Assembly: GCF_030489605.1 (NCBI RefSeq)
Contig: NZ_JAUKFY010000030.1
Location: forward strand, 1-40,829
Source: Brevibacillus laterosporus
GTDB lineage: Bacteria > Bacillota > Bacilli > Brevibacillales > Brevibacillaceae
DNA length: 40,829 nt
Direction of reading: 5' to 3'
This document shows positions 26,817 through 36,803 of the stretch, piece after piece. Below the pieces are notes generated by a model. It saw only the letters and a list, made by a program, of their open reading frames with translations, made no database searches and was not told the origin of the DNA. A program made the position numbers and the translations under genes. The stretch's first letter is position 1. Each line of letters starts with the position of its first letter.

Positions 26817-27506
26817 TTACATATATCCCTGTTCTTTTAAACTAACGTAATGACCATCTCCAATAATAAGATGATCCAAAAGAGGGATTCCTACTAAATC
26901 TCCTGCTTGAAGCAGAATTTTAGTCACATTAATATCCTCTTTGCTTGGAGCAGGATCTCCGCTTGGATGATTATGCAAACAGATTATAGAGGCACAAGAA
27001 CGCTTAATGGCTTCGCGGTAAATATCCCGTGGATGAACAATAGAAGAATCCAAGCTTCCCACAAAAACTGTTTTCTTCCCAATCACCTGGTTTTTCGTAT
27101 TTAAAAACAGGCATACAAAATGTTCTTGCACGAGACCAGCCATTTCCGGCATCATAAAATCTGCTACATCTTTTGGCAAGCGGATGCTGATACGAATATC
27201 TCGAGCTTTAATGGCAGATCTTCGTCCTAACTCCAGCGCAGCTTGTATTTCCACAGCCTTAACGGGACCAATCCCGTTTATATCTGTCAGCTCTTCATGA
27301 GTCGCTGTTGCCAGTTGTTGCAAATCACCAAACACAGCTAATAAGCGCTGCGCTACCCTATGGACTGGATCTTTTTCTGTGCCAGTTCGAAGTAAAATCG
27401 CTAAGAGTTCGACATCCGATAAAGCACCAGACCCTTGCCTTAACAAACGTTCGCGCGGACGCTCATATGTAGGGACGTTTTTTAACTTAAAATTGTTACA
27501 GTTCAT
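26817..27506 (-). CDS. radC: RadC-family JAB/MPN domain protein
   Basis: This 229-residue protein has helix-hairpin-helix motifs (about 62-90, INGIGPVKA) and a C-terminal MPN domain with JAMM residues H178, H180 and D191 in [15 protein letters not shown]. The family was once thought to act in DNA repair; its biochemical role is unsettled. It sits between maf and mreB, as in B. subtilis. Confidence 0.95.
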   Translation of the reverse strand: MNCNNFKLKNVPTYERPRERLLRQGSGALSDVELLAILLRTGTEKDPVHRVAQRLLAVFGDLQQLATATHEELTDINGIGPVKAVEIQAALELGRRSAIKARDIRISIRLPKDVADFMMPEMAGLVQEHFVCLFLNTKNQVIGKKTVFVGSLDSSIVHPRDIYREAIKRSCASIICLHNHPSGDPAPSKEDINVTKILLQAGDLVGIPLLDHLIIGDGHYVSLKEQGYM

Positions 27507-27577
27507 CTCTTATTTTGCCCCTTCCTTCATTCCTGCCAAGCGGCTTTTATCATGGAGAAGCAATCTAAGAGGAACAC

Positions 27578-28168
27578 CTACTTGTTTAACAGGGAAATTC
27601 CAAATTGATTAAGCATCTGGGCCAAGCGATTGAGCGGTAGTCCCACTACCGTAAAATAATCGCCTTCAATTCGTTCTACAATCGTCGATCCAAGGCCCTG
27701 TATAGCATAGGAACCAGCTTTATCGATCGGTTCTTTACTGGCGATATATCCACGTATCTCCTGATCTGTCATTGTACGCATTTTAACCCTTGTTGATGAA
27801 TAATCAAGTGCTGTCTTCCCGGTCGAAACATCAATAATAGCTAGGCCGCTGAATACTTCATGCTCGCGCCCTTGTAATGAAGTGAGCATCCGAAATGCAT
27901 CCTCTTCATCTTCCGGCTTTCCCAATACCTGTCCGTCTAGCACAACAATTGTATCAGAGCCAATAACTAGACCAAATGACAAATTTTTGGCAACTGCATC
28001 CGCTTTTCTATGAGATAAGATTTTCACGATTTCTTCTGGTGCAATCTCTTCAGATATCGTCTCATCTACATTGCTCACCTGAACGCGAAAAGGCAAGCCC
28101 AAGCATGCCAGCAATTCCTGACGTCGCGGGGAAGAAGAAGCTAATACGATTGGCTGTTCGGGATTCAT
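27578..28168 (-). CDS. maf: Maf-family nucleotide pyrophosphatase
   Basis: This 196-residue protein starts with LASSSPRRQELL (8-19) and contains IGSDTIVVLDGQVLGKP, both Maf signatures. Family members hydrolyse non-canonical or pyrimidine nucleoside triphosphates, and overproduction in B. subtilis blocks septation. It begins 11 bp after the DUF4321 gene, with GGGGGAG upstream. Confidence 0.95.
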   Translation of the reverse strand: MNPEQPIVLASSSPRRQELLACLGLPFRVQVSNVDETISEEIAPEEIVKILSHRKADAVAKNLSFGLVIGSDTIVVLDGQVLGKPEDEEDAFRMLTSLQGREHEVFSGLAIIDVSTGKTALDYSSTRVKMRTMTDQEIRGYIASKEPIDKAGSYAIQGLGSTIVERIEGDYFTVVGLPLNRLAQMLNQFGISLLNK

Positions 28169-28179
28169 TATATCTCCCC

Positions 28180-28422
28180 CTATCGAATTTTTTTATATAT
28201 CCAAAAAGCGAGAACAAGCCCTCCGATACTGGCTAGGTTTAGTTTTACCTCAAAATGAAGATTGTACTTCAAAATGTCCAAATCTGCCGCAGGACTCCAT
28301 GTTAACATCTTACTCTCTCGAAGAAAAGGAATCCAAGGACCTAATATTTGCCCTAATAGACTACCAAACAGGAGACCTGATAACAGGACAATCAATAAAA
28401 TTACAAATTCTTTCCCCGTCAT
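28180..28422 (-). CDS. Small membrane protein, DUF4321-like
   Basis: This 80-residue protein has two hydrophobic segments (about 6-28 and 58-76) around a short extracytoplasmic loop. The pattern, with GLLFGSLLGQILG, resembles DUF4321 proteins found next to maf in many Firmicutes. Function is unknown. It appears to be first in the maf-radC-mre run. Confidence 0.75.
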   Translation of the reverse strand: MTGKEFVILLIVLLSGLLFGSLLGQILGPWIPFLRESKMLTWSPAADLDILKYNLHFEVKLNLASIGGLVLAFWIYKKIR

Positions 28423-28566
28423 TCCCTCTACCCTCGTTTTTCATCGTTGTTGTTTGGAAGAAAGTCGTTATAATCACACCTAAGTGTAGCAAAACTTGAC
28501 ATCAAGAGACAACTACCGAAGCAGTTGATTTTCAGATTTATTTTTTTGATCATAACGAAAGAAAGA

Positions 28567-28598
28567 CCTTGTTTGCAAGAAACCTTTTGCAAACAAAG
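28567..28598 (-). terminator. Terminator-like hairpin after spoIIB
   Basis: On the minus strand CTTTGTTTGCAA pairs over 12 bp with TTGCAAACAAGG around an 8-nt loop. The following tract is T-rich but broken by C, so termination may be partial. It starts 9 bp past the spoIIB stop codon. Confidence 0.7.
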
Positions 28599-28606
28599 CC
28601 GTTTTT

Positions 28607-30103
28607 CTAATTCGTCTCCTTCATCCATGTAGCATAATAATGTAAATATTGCATAATTCCTTTTTGCACCTGCCAAGCATACGGCTCTGCATTGCCTGTT
28701 TTTAGTTGGGTCATCGTACTCATTGCCTGATTCATCCCCTGCACCATCCCCGCTATATAGACTTGCTCCTTTTGTGACAAGGCCTGCTGTGTTGCTCTAC
28801 TATTATCTAAAAAAGCGACATGCATCCTTTTAAGCTTAGCTTCTTGCTCTGCTGTAAGCGGCTGTACTTTTTGCTTATCTGTATTAACCACTTGACTGGA
28901 TAAAGTAGAAAGCTGTTGAATGATATCTATTCCCGATTTGATAAAAGCATTAACAACCCCTTTATCAGAGGAAGCACCTACTTCTAAAGGGGAGGTAGGG
29001 ACAATCTGAACTTGTTTCTCTGCAGCTGGCAGCTTCACTTCTTTTACAAAGACTTCAATTTGCTTTTGTCTAAAATGATCTGCCAATCCCAGAATGGCAT
29101 CGCGATTTGGCGATACTCCCGTAAATAAATGAAGCCTTCCTTCGATTGGATAAAGAAAATGGGGTAATCCCTTTTCGTCAAGAGAGGCAATAGCTGGCTC
29201 GGCTGCTTTTGGGTCAGTAAACACCCCCATTTGAACCATGTAATAGTTCTGTTCTGGAAATTGGACGGTTGCAAGAACGGCATCTGCTTTCTGACTAGTA
29301 GAGCCAATGGGCGATCTCGCCTGCTGTAACGCTCCTTCTTTAGACAGGCCCTCTTCTTGTGAATCTTTAGATCCATTAGGTTGACGCTCACCATTAACGG
29401 GAACAGCTTTTTCCTTGAATGCACTCGTCCCTCCAGAAGTAGCAGCCGAATTCTGTACAGCACCCGCTTGTGAGGGATGCACTAGCTGTTCTTGTACGAA
29501 GATATTTAAAACAATAAAGCCAAATAATACTCCAAGGATAATGGCACTTATTGTTGTAATAAACACTCTTAAAATAGGTCGCTTTGACATATGGCTTTGA
29601 TTTCTAATTAGTTTTTCCCACCATGCCGGCTTCCTTGATTCTAGCGCCCAATCAGAGGGATAAAGCCCCTCGTAATATGGATTCTGACATCCCTCTTCAC
29701 CCAGCCGGTCTTCTATAACCGCTCTATCCTGCTCTTCTTTTTCCAATAGGCGCTCGTCTTTAGACAATTCAGCCAGAAACTGTTCCTTACTCGTATGAGT
29801 CGGTGGGTTTTGTTCCTCCAGTTTACCCAATCTACTCATTGCCTCAGCTAATTCCAGCTCTGCCTCCTTCGCTTGCTGCTCATCATATCCTTGCCTTGTT
29901 TCTTTATTGTCATCACCTACTGGCCCCCGTATTCCTCCATGTACTGCCTCATTACCTGTGGCCTTTTCTGGCTGTGTTTTTTTGTAATTCTTCTGTTCTT
30001 TTACCTGCATATTTTGTACGGGTGTATTTGCTCCCATCTTACTTTTGGGAGGGTTGACAGGTGATAGTTTTATAGAAATTCGATTGGAAGGTTGTCCGCT
30101 CAT
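28607..30103 (-). CDS. spoIIB: SpoIIB-like SPOR-domain sporulation protein
   Basis: This 498-residue bitopic protein has a long charged cytosolic N-terminus (1-175), one membrane segment (178-202), a linker, a SPOR domain (about 286-358, starting YYMVQMGVF) and a helical C-terminal region (to 498). SPOR domains bind denuded glycan at septa. SpoIIB in B. subtilis acts in septal thinning and engulfment and lies between comC and maf, exactly as here. B. subtilis SpoIIB is about 330 residues; this one has a longer N-terminus and an added C-terminal domain. The ribosome site is AGGAGG. Confidence 0.8.
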   Translation of the reverse strand: MSGQPSNRISIKLSPVNPPKSKMGANTPVQNMQVKEQKNYKKTQPEKATGNEAVHGGIRGPVGDDNKETRQGYDEQQAKEAELELAEAMSRLGKLEEQNPPTHTSKEQFLAELSKDERLLEKEEQDRAVIEDRLGEEGCQNPYYEGLYPSDWALESRKPAWWEKLIRNQSHMSKRPILRVFITTISAIILGVLFGFIVLNIFVQEQLVHPSQAGAVQNSAATSGGTSAFKEKAVPVNGERQPNGSKDSQEEGLSKEGALQQARSPIGSTSQKADAVLATVQFPEQNYYMVQMGVFTDPKAAEPAIASLDEKGLPHFLYPIEGRLHLFTGVSPNRDAILGLADHFRQKQIEVFVKEVKLPAAEKQVQIVPTSPLEVGASSDKGVVNAFIKSGIDIIQQLSTLSSQVVNTDKQKVQPLTAEQEAKLKRMHVAFLDNSRATQQALSQKEQVYIAGMVQGMNQAMSTMTQLKTGNAEPYAWQVQKGIMQYLHYYATWMKETN

Positions 30104-30173
30104 AGTAGGTCCTCCTCGTTCTCTTAACTCTAGTACTACTAGTTTACGAACAGACCTGACGACTTATGACTGC

Positions 30174-30692
30174 TCAGGAAAGAAAAAATATAGCATAGAC
30201 ACGCAACACATCAATCCTGCCTACATACGTAAACAACCAGCCAATTGTCAAACAACAGGCAAATGGTATTCCTTCCTTTCTTATCCGCGGCTGTCGAGCT
30301 AATAGAACCGCAAGTGCAATTGCGCTAATCCCCGCTACAAGCAACAAGGAGATAATATAGGTCCTCCCAACAATTAACCCTAATAAGGCTGCTAACTTGA
30401 TATCTCCTCCTCCCACTCCTCCTTTTGTAACAATCGCTGTTATATATAAGAGCACAAAGGCCAATACCATGGCGAACATATGGGTTGTAAATGTCTCTTT
30501 TTCTAATGGATGAATCACACGTACACATAAAAATGCAAAAATAGCGGGCAAAACAACAGGATTAGGGATCAGGCGCTTCCTTATATCCGAAAAGCAAATC
30601 ACCCCTAGTAAAGCCCCGCAGATCCAGCAAATCAGTTGTTCGATTTCAGCTTCCTCCACTAATTTAATGGGCCAATCCCACTGTAGCATCAT
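30174..30692 (-). CDS. A24-type prepilin peptidase core, ComC position, lacking N-terminal domain
   Basis: This 172-residue membrane protein has about six hydrophobic segments and both catalytic aspartates of the GxGD prepilin peptidases: D36 in FSDIRKRLIPN and D97 in GGVGGGDIKL. It holds the position of comC (next to spoIIB, downstream of folC). It lacks the N-terminal cytosolic methyltransferase domain of ComC/PilD (about 90 residues with cysteines), so it is CpaA-like in size. It probably cleaves type IV pilin-like leaders. The ribosome site is GGGAGGTGG; the ATG at 30692 or the next codon is the start. Confidence 0.8.
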   Translation of the reverse strand: MMLQWDWPIKLVEEAEIEQLICWICGALLGVICFSDIRKRLIPNPVVLPAIFAFLCVRVIHPLEKETFTTHMFAMVLAFVLLYITAIVTKGGVGGGDIKLAALLGLIVGRTYIISLLLVAGISAIALAVLLARQPRIRKEGIPFACCLTIGWLFTYVGRIDVLRVYAIFFLS

Positions 30693-30753
30693 AAACCACC
30701 TCCCTCAGCTTGTTACTACGTTCAATGTGTATCCTAGCTCATTCGATAAAGAC

Positions 30754-30783
30754 AAAAAAACTGCCAGACAAATCCGGCAGTTT
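30754..30783 (-). terminator. Terminator of valS-folC-murC
   Basis: On the minus strand AAACTGCC, a 10-nt loop and GGCAGTTT are followed by a T run. It lies about 50 bp past the murC stop codon. Confidence 0.9.
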
Positions 30784-30831
30784 CCTTTGTTACCACTATC
30801 TAGTTTAGTATGACAATAAATGCTTTTATTC

Positions 30832-32247
30832 TCAGCTTTCCTGTGTTTCTTTCACTTTTTGTTGCAATTGCTCGGCGAACCAATATGCGGATTTCCAAAT
30901 ATCCCCCGCTCCCATTGTTAAGACGAGATCTCCTGGCTGCAATTGCTTCACCAGTTGTTGCTGCACTTCTTCCTTGGTAGGAACGTACTGTGCACGCGGA
31001 TGACTATTTACTTTAATTTTATCAACTAAAACCTGAGAGGATACCCCTTCGATTTTCTTTTCCCCTGCGGGAGAAAAAATATCCGTAATAATAACCTCGT
31101 CCGCTTCTGAAAAAGCTCGGCTAAATTCCTCCATCAAGAAAAACGTGCGGGTATAGCGCTGTGGCTGAAATATTGCAATCACCCGACGTCCACAAGCCTT
31201 CGCTCCATTTAATGTTGCCATGATTTCTGTTGGATGATGAGCATAATCATCAACCACTAAAATATCCTGTGCATCCCCAATAATTTGGAAACGGCGTTTT
31301 GCGCCACGGAACGTACTCAAGGCCTGAGAAATCCTTTCAAAGGGAACTCCTGCTTCTAGGGCTACTATCATCGCTGCTAAGGAATTGGCTACATTATGCT
31401 TGCCTGGGAAGTGAAGAATTACCTCGCCTAAATGAACATCCTTATGCCATGCCTGATAGGTCGTCGTTAGATCACCGCATACAATCTCCGTAGCATAATA
31501 GTCCGCTGATCCACTATAAACAGGGTCAATAGAATAGGTAATTACCTTTCGATTAACGGAGGGCATTAATTCACGTACATGATGATCATCCAGACACACA
31601 ATAGCTGTACCATCTGGTTTGATGTTACCCAGAAAATGAACATAAGCCTTTTTTAGGTTGGCAAAGTCTCCATCAAAATGCTCTAAATGATCTGGTTCAA
31701 TATTGGTTACAATGGCATATGCTGGATGGTATTCCTTAAAGGAGCCGTCACTTTCATCTGCCTCGGCCACTACATAATTGCTTTTACCGGCTTTTGCATT
31801 TGTACCAGCGTTGACTAGTTCACCACCAATAATAAAAGTGGGGTCCTCGCCGCATGATTCTAAAATGTGGGCTGTCATCGAAGTTGTAGTTGTTTTGCCA
31901 TGAGCACCAGCTACAGCTACACCTGTTCTCTCATTTAGAATCTTTGCAAGCATCTGTGAACGATGCAGCAGCGGAATCCCCTTTTCCAGGGCCGCTGCAA
32001 CTTCAGGATTTTCTTTCGATATACTGGTAGAATAAACGACGATATCTGCCCCATCAATATGAGAAGCATTATGACCGATAATCACTTGTGCTCCTTTTTC
32101 CTGTAGCTTTCGGGCAAGATCGTTCATCGCAACATCCGATCCTGTTACTTTATATCCTAAATCAACTAATACGCGTGCAATTCCACTCATACCATAACCG
32201 CCGATTCCGACGAAGTGGACATGTTGCAATGGTTCCACTTTATTCAC
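30832..32247 (-). CDS. murC: UDP-N-acetylmuramate--L-alanine ligase
   Basis: This 471-residue Mur ligase adds L-alanine to UDP-MurNAc, the first peptide step of wall precursor synthesis. It has the UDP-binding [12 protein letters not shown], the ATP loop GAHGKTTTT and the [10 protein letters not shown] motif of MurC. The start may be GTG at 32247, overlapping folC by 8 bp, or GTG three codons later, which has AGGTG 6 nt upstream. It is third in a valS-folC-murC operon; in B. subtilis murC is elsewhere. Confidence 0.95.
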   Translation of the reverse strand: MNKVEPLQHVHFVGIGGYGMSGIARVLVDLGYKVTGSDVAMNDLARKLQEKGAQVIIGHNASHIDGADIVVYSTSISKENPEVAAALEKGIPLLHRSQMLAKILNERTGVAVAGAHGKTTTTSMTAHILESCGEDPTFIIGGELVNAGTNAKAGKSNYVVAEADESDGSFKEYHPAYAIVTNIEPDHLEHFDGDFANLKKAYVHFLGNIKPDGTAIVCLDDHHVRELMPSVNRKVITYSIDPVYSGSADYYATEIVCGDLTTTYQAWHKDVHLGEVILHFPGKHNVANSLAAMIVALEAGVPFERISQALSTFRGAKRRFQIIGDAQDILVVDDYAHHPTEIMATLNGAKACGRRVIAIFQPQRYTRTFFLMEEFSRAFSEADEVIITDIFSPAGEKKIEGVSSQVLVDKIKVNSHPRAQYVPTKEEVQQQLVKQLQPGDLVLTMGAGDIWKSAYWFAEQLQQKVKETQES

Positions 32248-33610
32248 CTACCTGTTCTACGGGGATTAAAAAGATTGAGCGTACCAAAGAGATGAAGTAA
32301 AGTGATCCGCAAATCAGCAACGTCTCATCGCTCTTCGTCTCGTCGCTCAGCCATTCACGCAACGTGATTTCCCAATCATCAACACGTTCCAGTTGTTCTT
32401 GATTAAAGCCACCCATCAAAAAAGCATCCTCCAAGGTATCTACAGAGGCGGCTCTTGGAAAATCAAAGCTCGTGAGATACACGTTGGCAAATTCGAGCGG
32501 CGCCTCTTTAAGAACCCGAGCCATTTGAGGCAACGGTTTATCCTCAAGAGCAGAGAACATTAAATGAATTCGCTTTGTATCGTTTGCTAGCTCAGCTAAA
32601 CTGTCGACTAGCATCGTGATACCTTCCGTGTTATGTGCTCCATCTATCATACATAACGGTTTTCGTGAGACAATCTCCAAGCGCCCCGGCCATGTAGCTT
32701 GCGCCAAACCCTTCTTCCTATCTTCTTCCTCCACAAAAAAAGCATAGAATTCTCTCATGAGATCTAGAACCATCAAGGCAACGCCCGCGTTTTGCACCTG
32801 ATGTTTGCCTAGTAACCCCAATTGATATGTGGAAGAGTTGGGACGAAACAAACTACCATATTCGATATGCTGGGCTCCTCTTGAAGCTTCTGTAAAGAGA
32901 GGCTTGGAATAAAATTCGTTACCTAGCCTATAAAGCCTGCTATTTTTTTGTTTGGCAATCCGAGAAATAACATCAAGCGCCTCTTCCTGCAGTTGTCCTA
33001 CTACAACAGGCACTCCTGATTTGATAATACCGGCTTTTTCCAAAGCAATCTCACCAATCGTTGAGCCTAGAACATTGGTATGATCAAGACCAACATTGGT
33101 AATGACACTTATGATGGGATGGACAACGTTCGTTGAATCCAAACGTCCACCAAGCCCCGTTTCCCAAATCACAATCGCAGGTCTGACCACTCTGCCAAAA
33201 TAACAGATCGCCAGTAAAGTAATAACCTCAAACTCAGTAGGACAGCCATACTCCGTTTCCTGTTCACAGCGCCCCACCAACGGCTTTATTTCATCCACAA
33301 GACGAACAAGGTCGTCCTGTGGAATGAGTTGGTTATTAAATCGAATACGTTCGCGAAAATCAGTGATGTATGGAGAAGTAAAGGTTCCAACACTTATTCC
33401 CGCTTCCAGCATTACGTGTGTCAAAAAAGTGCATGTAGAGCCTTTTCCATTGGTACCTGCCACATGAACAAATAATAAATTTCGTTCAGGATGCCCTAAC
33501 TCCTCTAGCATCCAATTCATGCGCTCTAAACCAGGTTTAAGTCCAAAACGTAACAGGCTGTGAAGCCAATCCAATGCTTCATCATAAGTAAGGATATGAT
33601 CTGCCTTCAT
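32240..33610 (-). CDS. folC: Folylpolyglutamate/dihydrofolate synthase
   Basis: This 456-residue Mur-ligase-fold enzyme adds glutamate to folates. The P-loop is GTNGKGST (52-59), followed by [14 protein letters not shown] and [12 protein letters not shown], all FolC hallmarks. It follows valS by 51 bp, as in Bacillus. The ribosome site is weak (ACGGTAA). Confidence 0.95.
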   Translation of the reverse strand: MKADHILTYDEALDWLHSLLRFGLKPGLERMNWMLEELGHPERNLLFVHVAGTNGKGSTCTFLTHVMLEAGISVGTFTSPYITDFRERIRFNNQLIPQDDLVRLVDEIKPLVGRCEQETEYGCPTEFEVITLLAICYFGRVVRPAIVIWETGLGGRLDSTNVVHPIISVITNVGLDHTNVLGSTIGEIALEKAGIIKSGVPVVVGQLQEEALDVISRIAKQKNSRLYRLGNEFYSKPLFTEASRGAQHIEYGSLFRPNSSTYQLGLLGKHQVQNAGVALMVLDLMREFYAFFVEEEDRKKGLAQATWPGRLEIVSRKPLCMIDGAHNTEGITMLVDSLAELANDTKRIHLMFSALEDKPLPQMARVLKEAPLEFANVYLTSFDFPRAASVDTLEDAFLMGGFNQEQLERVDDWEITLREWLSDETKSDETLLICGSLYFISLVRSIFLIPVEQVGE

Positions 33611-33661
33611 TTACCGTATGACCCCAATCGTTTAGTTATGACAAAAACGAAGCAGACAGGC

Positions 33662-36328
33662 TTAGGATTCTAGATCAGCTAAACGCGCAATAACCTTTTC
33701 ACGCTTGTTTGCGTAGTCTGCCATTTTAGCTTTCTCTTCCTCAATAACATTTGCGGGAGCTTTTGCCATAAAGCCTGGGTTGTTCAGCTTTTTCTCGATG
33801 CGTTCTACTTCTTTATTTAGTGTATCAATTTCCTTCTCCAAACGCTTGCGCTCCTGTTCCAAATCAAGTAACCCTGCAAGCGGTAAAAATAACTCTGCAC
33901 CAGTAACAACAGCGGACATCGCTTTTTCCGGGGCTTCCAAATCAGTACCAATTACTAGTTTCTCAGGGTTGCAGAATCGTACCAAGAACTCTTCGCCACG
34001 TTGCAGACTTTGAAGAGATTGTTGATCGTTAGCCTTGATTACCAGTTCAATTTTTTTAGACATTGGCACGTTTACTTCTGCACGGATGTTACGCACGCTG
34101 CGGATAATATCCATAAGCAAGCTCATTTCTGCTTCAGCATCGTTAAAAGTTAACTCGCTTTTTGCCTGCGGCCAAGCAGCAATTGTTATGCTTTCACCCT
34201 GATGCGGTAGGGCTTGCCATATTTCTTCCGTGATGAAAGGCATGAATGGGTGCAGTAGACGCAACGTCTGGTCTAGCACATATACAAGCACAGATTGAGT
34301 TGCTTTTTTCGCTTGTTCATCTGTACCGTACAATGGCAATTTGGCCATTTCAATGTACCAGTCGCACAAATCATCCCAGATGAAATTGTATAACAGACGA
34401 CCTGCTTCTCCAAAATCAAACGCATCCATCAATCGAGTAACATCAGCGATGGTTCCTTGAAGACGGGTTAAAATCCATTTATCGGGCGCAGATAATTCTT
34501 TGGTTAAATCGATATCTTCATACGTAAAGTCTTGTAGATTCATCAAAGCAAAACGTGAAGCATTCCAGGTCTTGTTTGCAAAATTGCGGTTCGCTTCTAC
34601 TTTTTCCCAATAAAAACGTTGGTCATTGCCCGGGGAATTACCCGTTGCCAATGTAAAGCGCAAGGCATCCGCACCGTACCTCTCGATTACTTCCATCGGG
34701 TCAACCCCGTTACCAAGCGATTTAGACATCTTACGTCCTTCAGAATCGCGGATAATTCCATGGATTAACACGTGCTCAAATGGCTTCTCACCAGTGAATT
34801 CCAAACCACTGAAAATCATACGTGCTACCCAGAAAAAAATGATGTCGTAGCCTGTTACAAGTACGTTAGTTGGATAGAAGTATTTCATGTCTTCAGTTTC
34901 ATCTGGCCAACCTAATGTGGAGAATGGCCACAACGCAGAGCTGAACCACGTATCTAAGACGTCATTATCCTGAGAAAGGTTGCTGGAGTGACATTTGCAG
35001 CATTCTGTGACATCAACTCGGGATACATGCAACTCGCCGCAATCCTGGCAATACCAAGCAGGGATGCGGTGACCCCACCATAATTGGCGTGAAATGCACC
35101 AATCACGAATATTTTCGATCCAGCGCAGGTACGTGTTTTTAAAACGCTCAGGAACAAATGTAACACTGTCTTCGGAAGCAGCATTTTTTAGTGCCTCGTC
35201 TGCAAGAGGCTGCATGTTAACAAACCATTGTGTCGATAGGTAAGGTTCTACTACCGCGTCACTTCGTTCACTATGTCCAACCTGATGAATATGCTCCTCG
35301 ATTTTAAACATAACGCCTTGATCTTGTAAGTCTTTAATAATTTGCTTGCGACAAGCAAAACGATCAAGCCCTTTATAGGAGGCAGCATTTTCATTCATTA
35401 CCCCTGATTCATCCATGACAATGATTTGTTCCAAATTATGGCGTTGACCCATCTCAAAGTCATTTGGATCGTGTGCAGGCGTGATTTTAACTGCACCAGA
35501 ACCAAATTCAGGGTCTACATAATCGTCCGCTATAATCGGAATTTCGCGACCTGTAATCGGCAGAACAACCATTTTGCCAACTAAATCTTTATAACGTTCA
35601 TCCTCTGGGTGAACGGCTACTGCGGTATCGCCTAGCATTGTTTCAGGACGAGTCGTAGCCACTTCAATAAAGCCGCTTCCATCAGCCAATGGATAACGCA
35701 TGTGGTGCAGCGCGCCTTTTACTTCTTTATAAATAACCTCGATATCAGACAAGGCTGTACGAGCGGCTGGGTCCCAGTTAATGATGCGCTTGCCGCGGTA
35801 GATCAAACCTTTGTCATAGAGGCGAACAAACACTTCACGAACGGCACGTGATAAGCCCTCGTCCATCGTGAAACGCTCGCGTGAGTAATCTAGAGCAAGC
35901 CCAAGTTTTTCCCATTGTTCACGAATATGATTAGCATAGACATGCTTCCATTCCCATACTTTTTCTAGGAATTTTTCACGGCCCAAATCATGACGGCTTA
36001 AGCCCTCTTCGCGAAGATTTGCTTCTACCTTCGTTTGTGTTGCGATACCCGCATGATCCATTCCTGGTAGAAACAGCGCGCTGTATCCCTGCATACGCTT
36101 GGCACGTGTAATAATATCTTGTAGCGTTGTATCCAATGCATGGCCCAAATGTAGCTTACCTGTTACATTTGGAGGCGGAATTACAATCGTATAAGGAGCT
36201 TTCTTAGGATCGCGCTCCGCTTTAAAAAATTCTTGTTCCATCCAGTAGGGATACCATTTGGCCTCCGCTGCCTTTGGATCATAGTTTTTTGGTAGTTGTG
36301 AATCAAGAGATGCTTGTTCGTTTGCCAT
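33662..36328 (-). CDS. valS: Valyl-tRNA synthetase
   Basis: This 888-residue class I synthetase charges tRNA-Val. The HIGH motif is HLGH (60-63), KMSKS is at 533-537, and the C-terminal coiled coil (about 820-885) is typical of bacterial ValRS. The editing domain (about 200-340) and a zinc-ligand cysteine cluster (CQDCGELHV and CCKCH) are present. It is controlled by a T-box leader directly upstream. Confidence 0.98.
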   Translation of the reverse strand: MANEQASLDSQLPKNYDPKAAEAKWYPYWMEQEFFKAERDPKKAPYTIVIPPPNVTGKLHLGHALDTTLQDIITRAKRMQGYSALFLPGMDHAGIATQTKVEANLREEGLSRHDLGREKFLEKVWEWKHVYANHIREQWEKLGLALDYSRERFTMDEGLSRAVREVFVRLYDKGLIYRGKRIINWDPAARTALSDIEVIYKEVKGALHHMRYPLADGSGFIEVATTRPETMLGDTAVAVHPEDERYKDLVGKMVVLPITGREIPIIADDYVDPEFGSGAVKITPAHDPNDFEMGQRHNLEQIIVMDESGVMNENAASYKGLDRFACRKQIIKDLQDQGVMFKIEEHIHQVGHSERSDAVVEPYLSTQWFVNMQPLADEALKNAASEDSVTFVPERFKNTYLRWIENIRDWCISRQLWWGHRIPAWYCQDCGELHVSRVDVTECCKCHSSNLSQDNDVLDTWFSSALWPFSTLGWPDETEDMKYFYPTNVLVTGYDIIFFWVARMIFSGLEFTGEKPFEHVLIHGIIRDSEGRKMSKSLGNGVDPMEVIERYGADALRFTLATGNSPGNDQRFYWEKVEANRNFANKTWNASRFALMNLQDFTYEDIDLTKELSAPDKWILTRLQGTIADVTRLMDAFDFGEAGRLLYNFIWDDLCDWYIEMAKLPLYGTDEQAKKATQSVLVYVLDQTLRLLHPFMPFITEEIWQALPHQGESITIAAWPQAKSELTFNDAEAEMSLLMDIIRSVRNIRAEVNVPMSKKIELVIKANDQQSLQSLQRGEEFLVRFCNPEKLVIGTDLEAPEKAMSAVVTGAELFLPLAGLLDLEQERKRLEKEIDTLNKEVERIEKKLNNPGFMAKAPANVIEEEKAKMADYANKREKVIARLADLES

Positions 36329-36372
36329 AATCCTATTCCTCCTTATAATTGCACATCATTACATGGGCAAAT

Positions 36373-36683
36373 AAAAAAACTCCTCATCATCAAAGGACGA
36401 AAAGGAGTTTGTTTCGCGGTACCACCTTTGTTAACGCGCACCATCATCATTCAAATACATTTCCCACTATGTGAAAGTACGGAACTCACGCGTTCACTCT
36501 AACAAGATAACGGTTTGACGCCGATTCCAACTACTTTATGACTTCTCATTTCATTGGAATTGCTCATGGACGACTTTCCATATCCCTACGCCTTAGAGAA
36601 TCTCGCAGCTAATGATTCTCCCTCTCTGATAAGGTGGGTATATGTACTCTTTCCAATCATAGCATTGCATATATAATCATATA
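36373..36683 (-). promoter_or_regulatory. Valine-responsive T-box leader of valS
   Basis: On the minus strand the canonical T-box sequence AAGGTGGTACCGCG lies at 36415-36428. The terminator follows: AAACTCCT (36403-36410) pairs with AGGAGTTT (36377-36384), then a T run. The upstream Stem I region includes AGAGAG and a GCTGCGAGA distal-loop element, and a GTC codon precedes CATGAGC (specifier at about 36569-36571). GUC is a valine codon, matching the gene. Uncharged tRNA-Val should stabilise the antiterminator. Confidence 0.93.
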
Positions 36684-36689
36684 CAGCAT

Positions 36690-36718
36690 ATTATAGCGAA
36701 CCCATAATGGTACGTCAA
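36690..36718 (-). promoter_or_regulatory. Sigma-A promoter of the valS T-box operon
   Basis: On the minus strand TTGACG (36713-36718) and TATAAT (36690-36695) are separated by 17 bp, giving a leader of about 355 nt. Confidence 0.88.
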
Positions 36719-36749
36719 ATAGAGAAAAATGTGAATGCTTGCAAACAGA

Positions 36750-36799
36750 AACGAAAGCTGTTTGATTTACCTTCCCTTCTAAATCAGACAGCCTTCGTT
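36750..36799 (-). terminator. Long hairpin after the YitT-family gene
   Basis: A 20-bp inverted repeat with a single mismatch and a 10-nt loop starts 5 bp past the stop codon. The T tract after it is interrupted (TTTCTGTTT), so this is a probable terminator with a weak tail. Confidence 0.75.
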
Positions 36800-36803
36800 C
36801 CTT

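Noticed and set aside
29044-29463. 139-residue frame inside spoIIB
   Set aside because: It is an overlapping frame on the same strand over the SPOR domain, with no independent signal.
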